From Marchantia polymorpha subsp. ruderalis (taxonomy: Eukaryota > Streptophyta > Marchantiopsida > Marchantiales > Marchantiaceae): DNA of 64,000 nucleotides. The stretch lies in contig AP031356.1 in the NCBI GenBank assembly GCA_037833965.1, forward strand, positions 6,656,501-6,720,500. The letters are read 5' to 3'. The notes beneath the pieces were generated by a model. That model was not told the DNA's origin. It saw nothing but the letters and a program-made list of their open reading frames with translations, and made no database searches. The position numbers and the translations under genes are program-made. This document shows, piece by piece, positions 24,370 to 36,500 of the stretch (position 1 is the first letter of the stretch; each line of letters opens with the position of its first letter).

Positions 24370-25800
24370 GGCTGATTTGAACTGCTGGTTGACGTTAGTT
24401 GTAGCATGATTACGCTTTGATTTCTTTGTAGCCTGCTGGTTCTCAGCAATAGGTGTCTGGACGGCAACACCAATTGTACCATGCGATGCAACAGGTGTAG
24501 TAGCCTGATCTAATGCGGTTGGCTGAAAGTTGTCAGTCGGTTTGGTTTGTGCATCCCTACATCTAGCTCCAAACTGGAGTCAAACTTTTTGAATGCAAGG
24601 AGTACGCTGACCAAGAAGGGGTTAGTGCTTAAGCTTGCAATAGTGTGCGAACTTTTGTTTGTCATATCCAACCAAGACTCGATGTAGGCTGGTAATGCAT
24701 ATTACACAATTTTTGAATACATGGGCGCAATTCGTGAAATAGAACATAGATGAGCACATGTAATGCTATGGATGGGCATGCCCATGCCATGCGACGCATG
24801 CCCATCCATGCGTCGCTGCTGATGGTTATGGTGTGATCTGGGTTCAAATTTGAAGTGAAATGTTGGACTCTACTAGGTATTATATAGTGTTGGATAAGTA
24901 ATGTAACTACAATTTGTTTACCTTGAATGAAAATATAGACTAAAATTCTAGCTATATGATGTTGATTTTACCTCATCATGCAAAAGATTTCATCAATCGC
25001 GTTGTCATGGTTAGCAACCTTTTATCCTCTTCTCTTGACATCTGGCGTCTTCAAAACGATTTTAGTATTTCCAAGAGCTAGGTTGAAGTGCAACTTATCA
25101 TGCAGCACAGGAACAAATGATGCTAATTTGTACTATTGGTTCATTTGCAACAAATGTTGTAAGAGTACTCGATTGTAAGATATAGAAAATTGATACGATA
25201 TAAACGTTATTAATATATTATTTGCATTGAGTTATAAAGAATTATCAATAATGCATAATAATAATTTGATATATGTATAATATAATAATTGCATTATCAA
25301 TAATGCAAGAGATCTATTAACTATTTTAGGCTATACGAGTTATCAATTTCTAAAGTATTTCAATTTACAAACCATATTTCCCTTCATTAACAAAGAGAAA
25401 TGCCTGTCGATCCACTGCTCACGGCCCTCATGCTTGCCAAATGGGTGGTCCGATGAATGCTCAGGCACATGGGCTGGTGAAAGATGCACCCCCTTAAATT
25501 GCTAACACCTGCAATAATAATCCTTTTTGGCTTCTTACAATCTTTTCTGTGATGGATTTGTATTTTTCCTAGATTGCTTCAGAAGCAATCGAGGCTGAAA
25601 TCTCGTCGTTGGCTCTTCATGATCCATGATCTGTGGAATATACTTGAAGAGATGCGGGAATGCACCTTCTGGCAAGATCACAATCAGAAAATCTGCTAGT
25701 TTGTAACTCAAGATGCGAGGCTGAACTCTCGTCATGTTCCTCTAAGGAGTCAACAGTTTGTAACACATAGCCTCTTTCATCAATTACGAGATCCATGGGT
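24370..25800. other. Right flank of the hAT remnant, no recognised gene
   Basis: Probably includes more decayed transposon sequence up to about 24.9 kb. A strong foldback lies at 24768-24816. From 24.9 to 25.8 kb the DNA is AT-rich then mixed, with no recognised protein. Confidence 0.4.
24768..24816. repeat. Nested inverted repeats (14-bp and 10-bp arms)
   Basis: ATGGATGGGCATGC (24768-24781) pairs with GCATGCCCATCCAT (24796-24809). An overlapping pair, GCGACGCATG (24791-24800) and CATGCGTCGC (24807-24816), offers an alternative hairpin. Two mutually exclusive stems in 49 bp are unusual for chance sequence. Confidence 0.8.
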
Positions 25801-25839
25801 TCTCTGTAATAATCTGTGATTTGGATGGTCTGCTACTTT

Positions 25840-26235
25840 CCATGGTTACATCTCAACTCTAAAACAACGACGAAAACGTGAGCTTAAAAGTGAGTAGAGA
25901 ACTTGAAAACAGAAGCTGTAGAGACTGAGACTATCTTACCATGCTTACATTTTAATTCTGAAGTCATCGAAGAAAAAGTGAGCTCAAAAGTGAGTGGAGA
26001 TTCCGAATACAGAAGCTGTGGAGACTGAGGTCATCCTTCAATGGTTACATCTAATTTTTCAAGATAGCGAAGAAAAAGTGAGCTCAAAAGTGAGTATAGA
26101 TCCCCAATACAGAAGCTGTGGAGGCTGAGGTCATCTCTCCATGGTTGCATGTCGATTTTGAAGGCCACGACGAAAAAGTGAGTGAAAGTGAGAGGAAAGT
26201 CCCAGTACAGAATCTTTGGAGACTGAGGTCATCAA
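25840..26235. repeat. Minisatellite, about four copies of a ~100-bp unit
   Basis: Units start near 25840, 25939, 26038 and 26139. Each contains a CCATGGTTACAT-like word, CGAAGAAAAAGTGAGC, AAAAGTGAGT and ACAGAAGCTGTGGAGACTGAG. The copies have diverged by roughly 10-25 percent by eye. They end about 250 bp short of the stop codon of the LamG-like gene and may overlap its 3' flank. Confidence 0.85.
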
Positions 26236-26487
26236 GGAGCTCTTGGCGAATCGAAGGAGATGAAGATGCCTGAGGCTGGTAAAAGCTAAGAAGAGTCCAT
26301 CTTGACAGGAAAAAGTGTAACAAGTTGTGAAAATTCCCTTGAAAAAGTGACAACTGTCGACGTCTGAACATCCATCCGTTTCTTTTGATCCGCAATTTCC
26401 TACGCTAGCATCTCTCTCTCGACATCTGTGGTAGCTCAATCCAGGCAAGCATCAGATGCATCCCCTCCTTCAGACGTAATCTGCACA

Positions 26488-27621
26488 TCAACTCGTCTGT
26501 ACGAGTCTGGTAATACTAAGGTCAGAGGTGGCATATAAGCGAAGATTGCGAACATCAGCATTGAGATGTGTAGCTTCTTCAGCTCTCGCATCAGACTGAT
26601 AATAAGCTCCTGGACTGTACTTCAGACTTAGATCCCAGACCCGAGGTTCCACGAGACAATCTCCAACCTTCTCGCCATCGAAGTACAGCGCCAAGGTGCG
26701 GGAAGGTTTGTCAAAAACCCAGGCTACATCGAACCACTGATCATACGGTATGGGAGAGGTCGAGTACAGATTGACCAGAGTGATGTCCTGAGGGACATTC
26801 CTGCGTAGCACCACACCGAGTCTCGAATTCTCCAGTTCGGCCAAGAACTGCCAGTCTCCATGACTCCAATCGGCGAACATGAATTGCCTGCCTGGAGTTC
26901 CTGATGGGACTCGGAGCGAGAATGTGACTGTAAAACTTATGAATCGAAAGTCCAGTCGAGGAAGATCCAAGTATCCCGGTGCTCGGACGCTGATGTAGTC
27001 TTTCACCAAGCTCACAGTGCTTCCCTTCACCACAGCAGGACCTCTGGAGTAGGGCGACACATCGTTCAGATGCTTGTCGAATGGCCAATGGGCCAAGAGC
27101 AGAGGTTTGCCATACCCTCGAAAAACCAAATCTCTGTTGGGCACTGGACGGTCTGGAGGGTTGTAGAGAAGTCCACCTGCATAGGAATTCGCACACGAAG
27201 CAAAACCTGCAGAAAGAATGGTATCGGGAACCTTGAGCTTCAGCGTATAAGCACGATCAGCAAGCAAGGTGATCGGCTCACTGAAGGAGAAAGAATACCA
27301 TCCTTGCTTTAAGGAGGAGGAGGATGGCCCAACAGCCTTTGCTGGTGCTGATGTTCCCAGCTTCGAACCTCCAGGCCCCTCGCTCTCGCGCAGTTCTACA
27401 CTGAACCGAGAAAAGTTGGAGCCCAAGTTGTAAAGGAGAATGTCGATCTTGTCCAGAGCAGAAACGGAAGCCAGTCTAAAGCTCTGGCCGATGCCACTTT
27501 CCACTGGGACATTCTCGTCGCAGCCTACGCTGTCTACGTACACGAGCAAGTCTGCTCTGAGAGCTGCAACCGAGGCCAGCAGTAGTGCACAAAATAGGGC
27601 GCATTTGACATCCGGACACAT
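26488..27621 (-). CDS. Secreted protein with N-terminal beta-sandwich and LamG/concanavalin A-like domain
   Basis: A single exon of 377 residues. I chose the ATG at 27621 because it is followed at once by a signal peptide (MCPDVKCALFCALLLASVAA, cleavage about residue 23). The frame is open 60 codons further upstream, but that extension would bury the signal peptide. Residues about 40-170 (QSFRLASVSALDKIDILL to DLVFRGYG) resemble the beta-sandwich domain that precedes lectin domains in many bacterial secreted proteins. Residues about 172-365 look like a LamG_3/concanavalin A-like fold: LLAHWPFDKHLNDVSP, then YLDLPRLDFRFISFTVTF, DQWFDVAWVFD, ALYFDGEKVGD and ADVRNLRLYA. It is probably extracellular and glycan-binding; no catalytic motif was seen. 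Unlike its neighbours it has no introns, which, with the bacterial-like architecture, makes horizontal origin worth testing. Confidence 0.75.
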   Translation of the reverse strand: MCPDVKCALFCALLLASVAALRADLLVYVDSVGCDENVPVESGIGQSFRLASVSALDKIDILLYNLGSNFSRFSVELRESEGPGGSKLGTSAPAKAVGPSSSSLKQGWYSFSFSEPITLLADRAYTLKLKVPDTILSAGFASCANSYAGGLLYNPPDRPVPNRDLVFRGYGKPLLLAHWPFDKHLNDVSPYSRGPAVVKGSTVSLVKDYISVRAPGYLDLPRLDFRFISFTVTFSLRVPSGTPGRQFMFADWSHGDWQFLAELENSRLGVVLRRNVPQDITLVNLYSTSPIPYDQWFDVAWVFDKPSRTLALYFDGEKVGDCLVEPRVWDLSLKYSPGAYYQSDARAEEATHLNADVRNLRLYATSDLSITRLVQTS

Positions 27622-27799
27622 AATGAATGTCGTCAGCGCTACTCTGTCTGATGATTGCGAAGCTCTAGAGAAAACGAGTCCGAGGAAATGAGATTGACGA
27701 GAGTTGATTGAGAGGAGACACGAGGGAGCAGTTAATGAGATTGTGGTCAAGGGGAAATGAGCACGGATATTTAAGAGCCCTGCCTGTACTCTGTCCAGC

Positions 27800-30700
27800 A
27801 CACAGCTCCAGATTCTCAGAAGTGGGAAGTTTGCAAAGATCTTGATCTTTGGACAAGATCTTTATGTGCCATGAGGAACATCAACCTGGAGATTGACACA
27901 AATACTCGCATACGGAAGACAGTACGATTTTTTCAGATGTCGTGCAGTGATATTTCTCACCAGGTTGAAGCTCGCATGTCTGCGTAAAGGTCAAAGCCAG
28001 TTCACGGTTGCCAACTAAAATATATTGAATTGCACGTTTTTCTTGCTGACTATCCACAGCCTGGCTGGCTGGAATGCGTTCCGAATGTCACTCAAGACAA
28101 ACAGATTCCAAACATTTCGAATAGAGAGAACAGAAATCATTGACAGGAGTATACTGGATTTCGCCTTTCATTTCGCATGATTTATGGAGAAAATGAAGGG
28201 AAGACCTTATTGCGCTTATTGAACAAGAAATAAAAACACGAACAGATCCTTAAGAATCGGCTTTTGAAGGTAGTTTCTGGCTGTTGGTTCTCGTCGAAGG
28301 AGCGCCACAGGCTTGAGAGCTACAGCGCGACAATTTCGAGACCTTTAAACAATTTGTGCCCAATCGCCTGCACACATCAGTCATGGAAACTGGCCGTGCA
28401 GAAAATGTCCTCTGTTGATACCAGTTTGGGTCGAGGCATCTTTCTATCCCCAGTAGAGTTCTGCCTACTGTCCAGGTTCATTGGGAGGAACTTTTCACAA
28501 GCTCTGATGCACCCGGCCTTATCTCGCTCATGTTGGATCCATTCAGAACGAACCGCGTCCAGGTAATGACCAACAATTGTGCGTACAATCTGGATATGAA
28601 GGTCGGATTTGACTTAACAAATATCTCTGAGGATCAACACAGTTGAGGTGCAGCACGATACGCCAGTTTCCTAGAAGCTTGTGCCCTCTTCATGGAATAC
28701 TGGAAGCACATTTGAAGCAAACGCGAACATTACTCATTCAGCTGATGCAATCATGCACTTGCTTCAACGCAAAATTTACGCAAAATTCACAAAATTATCA
28801 GCTACTCATCCATCCTTCCTTTATCGCTCCCTGCACTCTCTGCCTTCTGTTTTAGTGGTTGGTTCTCGTCTGTTCAAGGTAAGAATGCTCATGACCAGAT
28901 ACTCGTTTGTTTTGCTGCTGCTCTAATTAGAGTTAGAATTAGAGTAGATGAATTTGACAAGCATTTGAGAGAAAAGTCCATCCATCACATCCGATTCGTA
29001 AATCCAACAGAATTGAGGAACATAAGCAGGTGACTGCCACATTTCAAGCCTGCTTTTTTCACATCTAAACCTTCTCTGAGGACATTTGAGCTGGTGATCA
29101 GGTTGACACTGTTCCAAATAGAAATATATAGAAATCCTTTCGAAATGTTCAGAACTCCACTCATCTTATCCAGTCAGTAGTATCTCGTCAGCGCAAGAAC
29201 AGCGGTTGAAAACCTGACAGAGGTGACCACTCGGAGCAGCCGCATGAACCAAATACAGTTGTTAGATTCAGTCCAACCAGTTCGTGAGTGACAGCAGCGG
29301 TTGAAAGAGAAGAAATGGGGACCACCATGAGACCACTTCTTCTAGAACTCATCTCCGAGCAGCATAAAGATCTGTTATGCGGTCACCTACAGTTCAAAGT
29401 ATGGACAAAGCACAACAGCAATCGTCTCCTTTCTTGCAACTGAAGACTGTAAAATCTAGAAGAGTATAACGGAGTCGGTGTGCAAGGTTGTCAATGGTCG
29501 TTGTCTTCACAAGAATGACTCTAGTACAGTTGGACATGAAGGAGAATGTTAGGTCCCTGATTGAATTTGGAAATTCTTACGCTTGAAGGGGACCACTCGA
29601 GAACCTGTTCATGAAGTAATGCCTCTTGTTTTTAACTGATTTGAGGTTTAGGGTTAACACTGCGTGAAAAAAAAAACTGCCAAAAGAGACAAATGGTTTC
29701 AATGTGGATCAAAGTGGTGGAGTGGTGGGACTGAGGTCGGCGAGAAGAAATTAAAGCTGAGCACGATGGGCCTAGATTCTCTCGACGGACGTTCGGATTT
29801 CTCTATCTCGCTAATTTCTCATTTATGCATTCTTTCTCTGATTGGGTTGACTGACGATCACCGATTTGGCCATTAGCGCTACGGCAGCCATAGATCTTCA
29901 CACAGGTGTGGGTTTACAACTCGAAATTTGGACATGCAAATGCTGATTACTGCAGTATCTGATTCGGATCTAAGAGTTGTATGCCGGGCGATGTTTGATG
30001 GTGGGTGGCTGATCCCATTCGAAGCATCAAGACTTTGGATCTCGACCCTATTAGGGATTCCGGAGATGGGTCGGAATCTCAGCATGATAAAGAGGTGAGC
30101 ATCATGGGTCTAAATCTTTTGTAAGCGATGATCAAAGAAGGGGTGGGGAAGTAATGTGCACCTGGAGTGCACAGATCAACATTGCCTGTTTCCCTGTTCA
30201 GGTGATTGAGAATGGGAAAAAAGAAATCTAGATTCACGTCATTGTCCACCGTCAGAAGAATATCAGCTCTGAATAACAACTGTACAGAAAATAGATATGA
30301 AAGACTGGTTTTCTCAAAAAATTAATTCTTCATCAGATCTAGATCTACTCTGAGCCCGAACCGATGACCAACAGTATTGAGAGCACGAAATAATGGCGAC
30401 AGTGAGAGCGGGCCCGGATGCCGAATTGAGTTCGCTCATGTTCCATCGGAGAAAAGAAAGAGACGAGATGAAATCGCATCCATTTGAGAGGCTCAAGAAC
30501 CGACCAATTGAGGGCTGAAAAATTTGAATCTTGGGTTCCAGGTCTCCATTCCCTCCCTCCATCCCTCCCTGAGAATGGTCGACCCTGTATAGACAGACCC
30601 CTGTCCGGATTCTACAAAGCTCTTGAGCTCCTCCTGGAGCACCTCGCGGCCGTCGGTCAGTGAGAATCGTGCTACGAGAAATTGGCGATCTCCATGTTCG

Positions 30701-33543
30701 GTCCGCGCTAAAGCGAGAGCGAGAGAGAGATTGATGACAGGCGCGATCGGTCACAAGCATCGAGCTGAACCTCCTGCGCCCTCCCTGCAAGTCAGTCACA
30801 TGCCCAAATCCCCCTCCAAGAAAGACGCTGACCGATGGCGCGCTCACGTGGGCAGCCATGAGACGTCACGTCACAGTACAGTACGTTAAACACACAGCAC
30901 AACAGATGCAATGACCCCTCGCATTCAAACCCGCAGGGCGCCAGATCCGGTGGCACTTCCCGGACGACGCGGCTCGCAGTTACCGAGCTTCTACCTCGAC
31001 TGGGCCTTACGTCGACCCGGTCATGCTGGTAGGTGATGATTCCCAAACGACAGACGTGAGATCGAACCCCGTAGGGACAAAATAGAAGTCCAACCACGTT
31101 AAAAGAGCAGACGCTGGGATGTATCTCAGCAAACGTCGCAAGCCTGGCAGCGAGCTACTTAAAGTGTACATTAAAGCTGCAAAATCTATGTCGGATGCAA
31201 ATTGTGTGTTATAATTTTTTTTGTTTTCTCCGCATATAATACGTTTACCTCAAGGTGTGTGGGAAAATAGAAAAAATTATGCAGAACCCGCGTTTGTCTT
31301 TTGTTATGAGTAAAGATGGTTGTTGGAGTGAAGTAATATTATTTCGTCCATGTGACTGAAGGCGCAAGAAATTGCGTGCTTTAAATGGTGTATCTTGGGT
31401 CTCAAGCGACTGATTAAAAATTGGTGAGCTTGTCAAGCCAGTGGTACCCAAGGGCAAATATATAGCCCCGACAAATGTCTCTCGGCGCTTACTGGAGCGC
31501 ATGGGATCCCGCGGTCACTGCAGCAAGATCGATGGCGCCTGACCAGCCCCCGAACCTGGGTTAGGCAGACGGAGGCCCGTCCGTCCGTCCGCCCACCTGC
31601 CGGGCCACCTGTGGTGATGCTCAAGAGACCGGCCGGCGAATGATTGACGTCAACTTTATCCGAAGGCGCTGCGCTGCCCGAGACGGTCGTCCGTCACGAG
31701 CACAACCGGGACCGGCGTGAGCAAGCGGCCGGCCGGGCCCAAGGTTAAAGATAGCCGGGCCGGAGTCGGGAAGGCCCCTCCGTGGCGTGCCGGGGAGGAG
31801 GAACTCGACCGTCGACGGGAGGGAATGGGGGTGCCGACGTGGCCTCCCGTCCCAGGCTCGGGGCCGGCCCGCGGAAGGAAGGGAGGAAGGAAGGCAAGGC
31901 GCTGTCTTCTGGAAAATGGCACCGTTGTCCTCTAGCCCTGAATTCGGGGGAGCGCAGGGGCCGTTCCGAGCTCACCTGCAGCGAGATCGACTATTACGTC
32001 CAAATTTAGCTCAAGGGGCTTGGCAGGATGCAAGTCAATCGAGGGGAACGATGCACCTGCGGCGTCCCGAGCGCCCTTTGTTTTTATTCAGTGGCCCGAC
32101 GGGGCCAAGAGATCGTCCCCGAGAGAAGGCCCTGGCCTCCTCTCGGAGACGATTCCAGTGCGGAAGTGCATGCATGGATCGAGATCCCGGGGGTTGACTC
32201 GGGTACAGCAATTATTTACAATACAGGGCAAAGAATCGTGCGGAAATCTGCCCCACCCGCCCTCCATCCCCCTCCCTCCCAGTAACGACGGGTCGGAAAT
32301 TCCACAGCGATCGATGAGCCGAGGAAGAGGGGCAGCTGCGGGTCCAGGAAACTGGGGAAGAACAGTGCGATCTGAGACGATTCAGTGATCGATAAATGGC
32401 CGCGACTGGAAATGGTGCCAAGGCCAAATGCGGGAGGGGAGCTCAATCATTTGATTCGCTGAAATTGTGTGGATTGGATCCATGAAAGGGGGGAGGGGCA
32501 GAAGCAGGTCCGCATGCCACGCAGAGGGAGGCAACAGTGCGAGCGAGAGCATTAATGATTTCGAGGTGCGAAGATGGAAGATGGAACCGGTAAAGTAATA
32601 AAATTCATAAATCAACTGATAAATCCAGTCGATCGAATCACTGATCCACCTTTTCTTACGTCGCGAGAGGCACCAGCAATCCTATCTGGAAATGTACGAT
32701 CTGGCTGTGGCAGACAGATCGTCTTCCCATGTCCCCCAGCCTGAGCTGTTTCCTGACCTTCTTGCGAGAGCTGCCAGCAAACGCAAAGGCTCGTTGAATG
32801 TGCGCAGTTTTAAAGTTCTGTCACGTATCCCGAGGGAGGAGGAGGACTGTGGCTGGATTCTGTATATATAGGTTGAGAACATCACAATTCGTTTGATTTG
32901 TTGGAGTTGTGAACATCCCAACCAACCGCTGCGCAGCTGTGCAGCTCCCACCACCCACCCACTACTAGCACCACCCACGGTGATGAAAGATTTTGATGAG
33001 GGCCTCTCGTAGCTTTGACACACTGATTGATCGATCGTCGATCCCAAATCACACAAATATATTTTCGATCGTCACTCGTTTTAAATTTTAATCCTCATCG
33101 CCACCGTTCCGTTGCCATCTGATTTCGATCTGTAGATTATCTGTCTAGGAGTCAGTCACATGTACAGGAAGTGGATGCCACCTGGAGCTGAAGGAATGGG
33201 AAGAGGATTGTGCATTCGAATTCTGTGCTTCGTCTGAATCATGGAGATCAGTTCTTACCTTTCTCCTCAGATCTGTCTCTACGCTGCCGCAGCCAGAAGC
33301 ACGGCCTGGATTCGAGTCTAATTGCCGATTTATAAATCATATCCGTCTCCCCGGGATCAAGGTTGGCAAGAACCAGTTGAGACTGACCAGTGGTGACTGG
33401 GTAGCAGATTGATTCGACAGGTTCTATCACAATTCTGCGATCCGATGTGAATACATCTGTAGCATATTAGTTTCGCAGCAGCTGCTTGGCCTTCGGATCC
33501 ATCCTCAATTACTGTGTGCAGAGAGTGCTGATCATTAGACACT
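27800..33543. other. Intergenic region between the LamG-like gene and the diterpene synthase
   Basis: I recognise no gene in 5.7 kb. From about 30.6 to 32.5 kb the DNA is GC- and CpG-rich, so stops are scarce and long frames appear in several phases on both strands (for example 30314-30859 minus, 31787-32197 plus). These overlap each other and show no family motif, so I treat them as composition effects. A TATA-like TATATATA lies at 32863-32870. The ATG at 33544 has an in-frame stop just upstream at 33529. Confidence 0.5.
32863..32870 (+). promoter_or_regulatory. Possible TATA box for the diterpene synthase
   Basis: TATATATA about 680 bp upstream of the start codon, at the boundary between GC-rich and AT-richer DNA. 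Such a long leader would be unusual unless it holds an intron, so this is a weak assignment. Confidence 0.25.
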
Positions 33544-36500
33544 ATGCTAGCCGTCGATGAACCGACAGAGAAGCCTCCGACATTGCTGCGTCTGAACTCG
33601 TCACGCGGACTGAATGTGGCCTATGAGCACAGCCACAGTCCTCAGGTATTCATTGAATCAGGCACACGCGTTCGTTGGTCATAAGCTGAATCATGAGGGA
33701 GATTCATGCGTCATGATTAGCTCATTTGGCTTCTGTTGCAATTCTTTGAGCTTGCATCGCATGGGAACTCGGATGCTGATTCCCAGATGGTGAAATGGCA
33801 GAAGTTGATTGCGATAAGTCATGGATTGAATTGGCATAAGCTTTCTTCAAACTCCAGTGCTATGGATTTCTAAAGCAGGCGGTGGATCTCCACCAAGCTG
33901 TCATCTTTCGGTTAAATTTATGTTTTCTGTCTGCAGGGTTCAGACCATGCCTTCGAAGATGACATTGGGTTCGAGTCGTTTCAGAGAGCAGTTAAAGATG
34001 CTATCAATCTTGACAGCTATGCAGTTTCTGCATACGATACTGCGTGGGTGGCAAGGATTCCGAAGGCACTAAAAGGAGGCAGACCGGTACCGCACTTTCC
34101 CGAAGCTCTGCAATGGGTCGAGCGAAACCAAATGGCTGATGGATCATGGGGTGAACAACAACCCCTGACTGTTTTCGACCACTACTTCTCAACTCTGTCG
34201 TGCTTAATTGCACTGAAATCGTGGGATACAGCTCCCCAATGTGTTTCGAAGGGTAAGAGCAAAGTACTGTGATTCAGCATATCTGACAACCATGTTATGC
34301 TGATGAAAAATGAATGAATCCATTGGTTTGGGATATGTACTCTTCTTAGGGCATCTTGCAAGTTTCTAGTCATTCGCCTTAAAAGCCGTGTGCTTGTGGC
34401 AGGAGAGCAGTATCTCCAGGAAGGTCTATCGAGTATTAAAGACGATGAGCTGAAGTATGTGTCCCACGGCATGAAGAATGCATTTGCTGCAATGTTGGAA
34501 GAAGCAGAGAAACTGGGCTTGACCATAGCTCCTGCTGCAACTCCACCATGCGTAGAAAGTCTTCGCTCTGATCGCACCAAAGTTTTGGAAAGGTGATTAC
34601 TCGTAAGCGTCGAGATCATGATCATGCACCTCAACTAGAACCTTACAGAACTAATGACTTGCTACTCACATGCGTCTTCTAAGAAAGATGAGAAGCTGTA
34701 ATCCTCTGGCTGTTTACCTTCGATGCTACACTAGTCCTAGCAACAGCGCCAGGTCCGAAGTGTACTTAATGCAGTCCACGATTTTCTAAGGCCCCGATTT
34801 ATAACTTCGATGTATCACTTTGCCCTCTTTTGACATGCCAGTACCTTGAACTCCAATCCTTGAAACTACCCTAATCTTCGTACATAAGCACAATCTCTCG
34901 AATCCTAAGGCTTTGTTTTCATTCACAGGTTGGAGAAAATTGCTGACCTCATTGCAGACTGCCCCAAGAAGCTCCTGAGCTTTCCAGAAGGTTTAGAACC
35001 AGTCTTGGATTGGGAAGGCATTCGCGAACTTCAGTTTGAAGATGGGTCTATTTTCTCATCCCCAGCTGCGACTGCCTGCTTTGTCATGCGAACAAAAGAT
35101 TCCAAGGCACTGAGCTACCTGACAGCCCTGATTGGGAGATTCAACGACGCAGGTAGTTATTTCTTGTCTTGATTTTTCTCCTCTTCGTAGATATAAGTGA
35201 TCGTCAGAACTTGATACTTGCCCCTTTAAATTCTTACTCTCTGAACTGGCATTGTCTAGTGCCTAGCATGTATCCGACTCCCTTATCGGAAGTGCTCAGC
35301 ATAGTCGATCACCTCGAGCGCCTCAACATCGATCGCTACTTCAGCGCTGAAGTCAAGGATCTGCTAGATATACTCCACAGGTACCGTATCAATTCCTCTC
35401 ATACATTTGTCGCAAAACAGCACTTCGTGCTCGAAATAATATCGATGACTGAAGAGAGACAATTCTTCTAGGCTAAGCATATCTTGGATACGGGTTTCCT
35501 CATCCAGCTGAGACAAAATTGTCCTATATGATTCTTTCCATCGTGCTTAGTTCTGGTAGGAAACTTAGGTCCAATAGGTCCGTCACGACCTTAATTCCCT
35601 CAAGTTCATGCCAGGTAATGCAAAGATTACTCTATTGAAATGAATCGTGTGCATACTAAGGCATACCTTCTGATTGGGCAGACAGAGTGAGCCCGATGAG
35701 GACGACAACGACGATGAGTCGTCAGACGACATTGAGACTCACGCAATGATCTTTCGAGCTCTTCGAGAGCACGGATATGATGTTACTCCAGGTACGAAAT
35801 GAAAAGGAGAAGCAGTTTTGAGTTTCAAGGCTTTTCCTCGCTTGGTGAAGACTCCTCACTCTTCTGGGCTCAACGTGAATTCAGAGCTGATTTACTGTGA
35901 ACATGTCGCTCGTCTCACAGATACCTTCCTTCTTGAGGGGATTAGCAATGGTCAGGTTGGTCAGCTTGGAGCCAGGGGCATGCTGCAATTATACCGTGCT
36001 TCAGAGATGATCTTCCCGGGTGAATTGCTCCTTGACTACACCAAAAACATCACCACCACGTTTCTGAAGTCCACTCTCGCTAGCAGCAGCGATGCTGCCC
36101 TCAAGAAAGAGGTAACCTTATGCCTCCCTTTCTCTCGATCGTGCTTCTGCCAGCTTGGAAAATTGATATACTCCGGTTCACCTCTAACCCTTTCTTTCCC
36201 GTGCTTCCAAATTTGTTCAAGTTGCTAGGACCTCAAAGGAGCATGTCACTTGGGAACGGAGAATTATCATAAACCTCCGTTCACGTCGTCAAAGAACCAT
36301 GAATCCTCTGTCACTTTTTCTGAATATGTATAGCCCGAAGGACGAGAATTGCCGAATCGAACTCGCATCTGATTTACTGTGGAGGTGATAAAACACAAAG
36401 ACAAGTCGTAATTGTACTGTCATGTAGAATGATGTTCTAACAAACATTTTTCTACTGCTTGAAACTTGAAGATTGAAGATGCTCTCCACTCCCCACATTT

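Noticed and set aside
21757..24560. Candidate hAT TIR pair (TAGGGA near 21776 and GCATCCCTA near 24550)
   Set aside because: Only about six bases match and the flanking 8-bp sequences do not agree, so ends could not be set.
31030..31085. Possible tRNA T-arm (GATCGAACCCCG)
   Set aside because: No A box or acceptor stem could be found at the right distance on either strand.
30314..32388. Several long overlapping frames on both strands
   Set aside because: The DNA is GC-rich, so stops are rare in all phases; the frames overlap one another and none has a recognisable domain or good splice context.
34929..35791. Class II cyclase activity of the diterpene synthase
   Set aside because: The DxDD acid motif is replaced by DIET; class I motifs are intact, so bifunctionality is unlikely.
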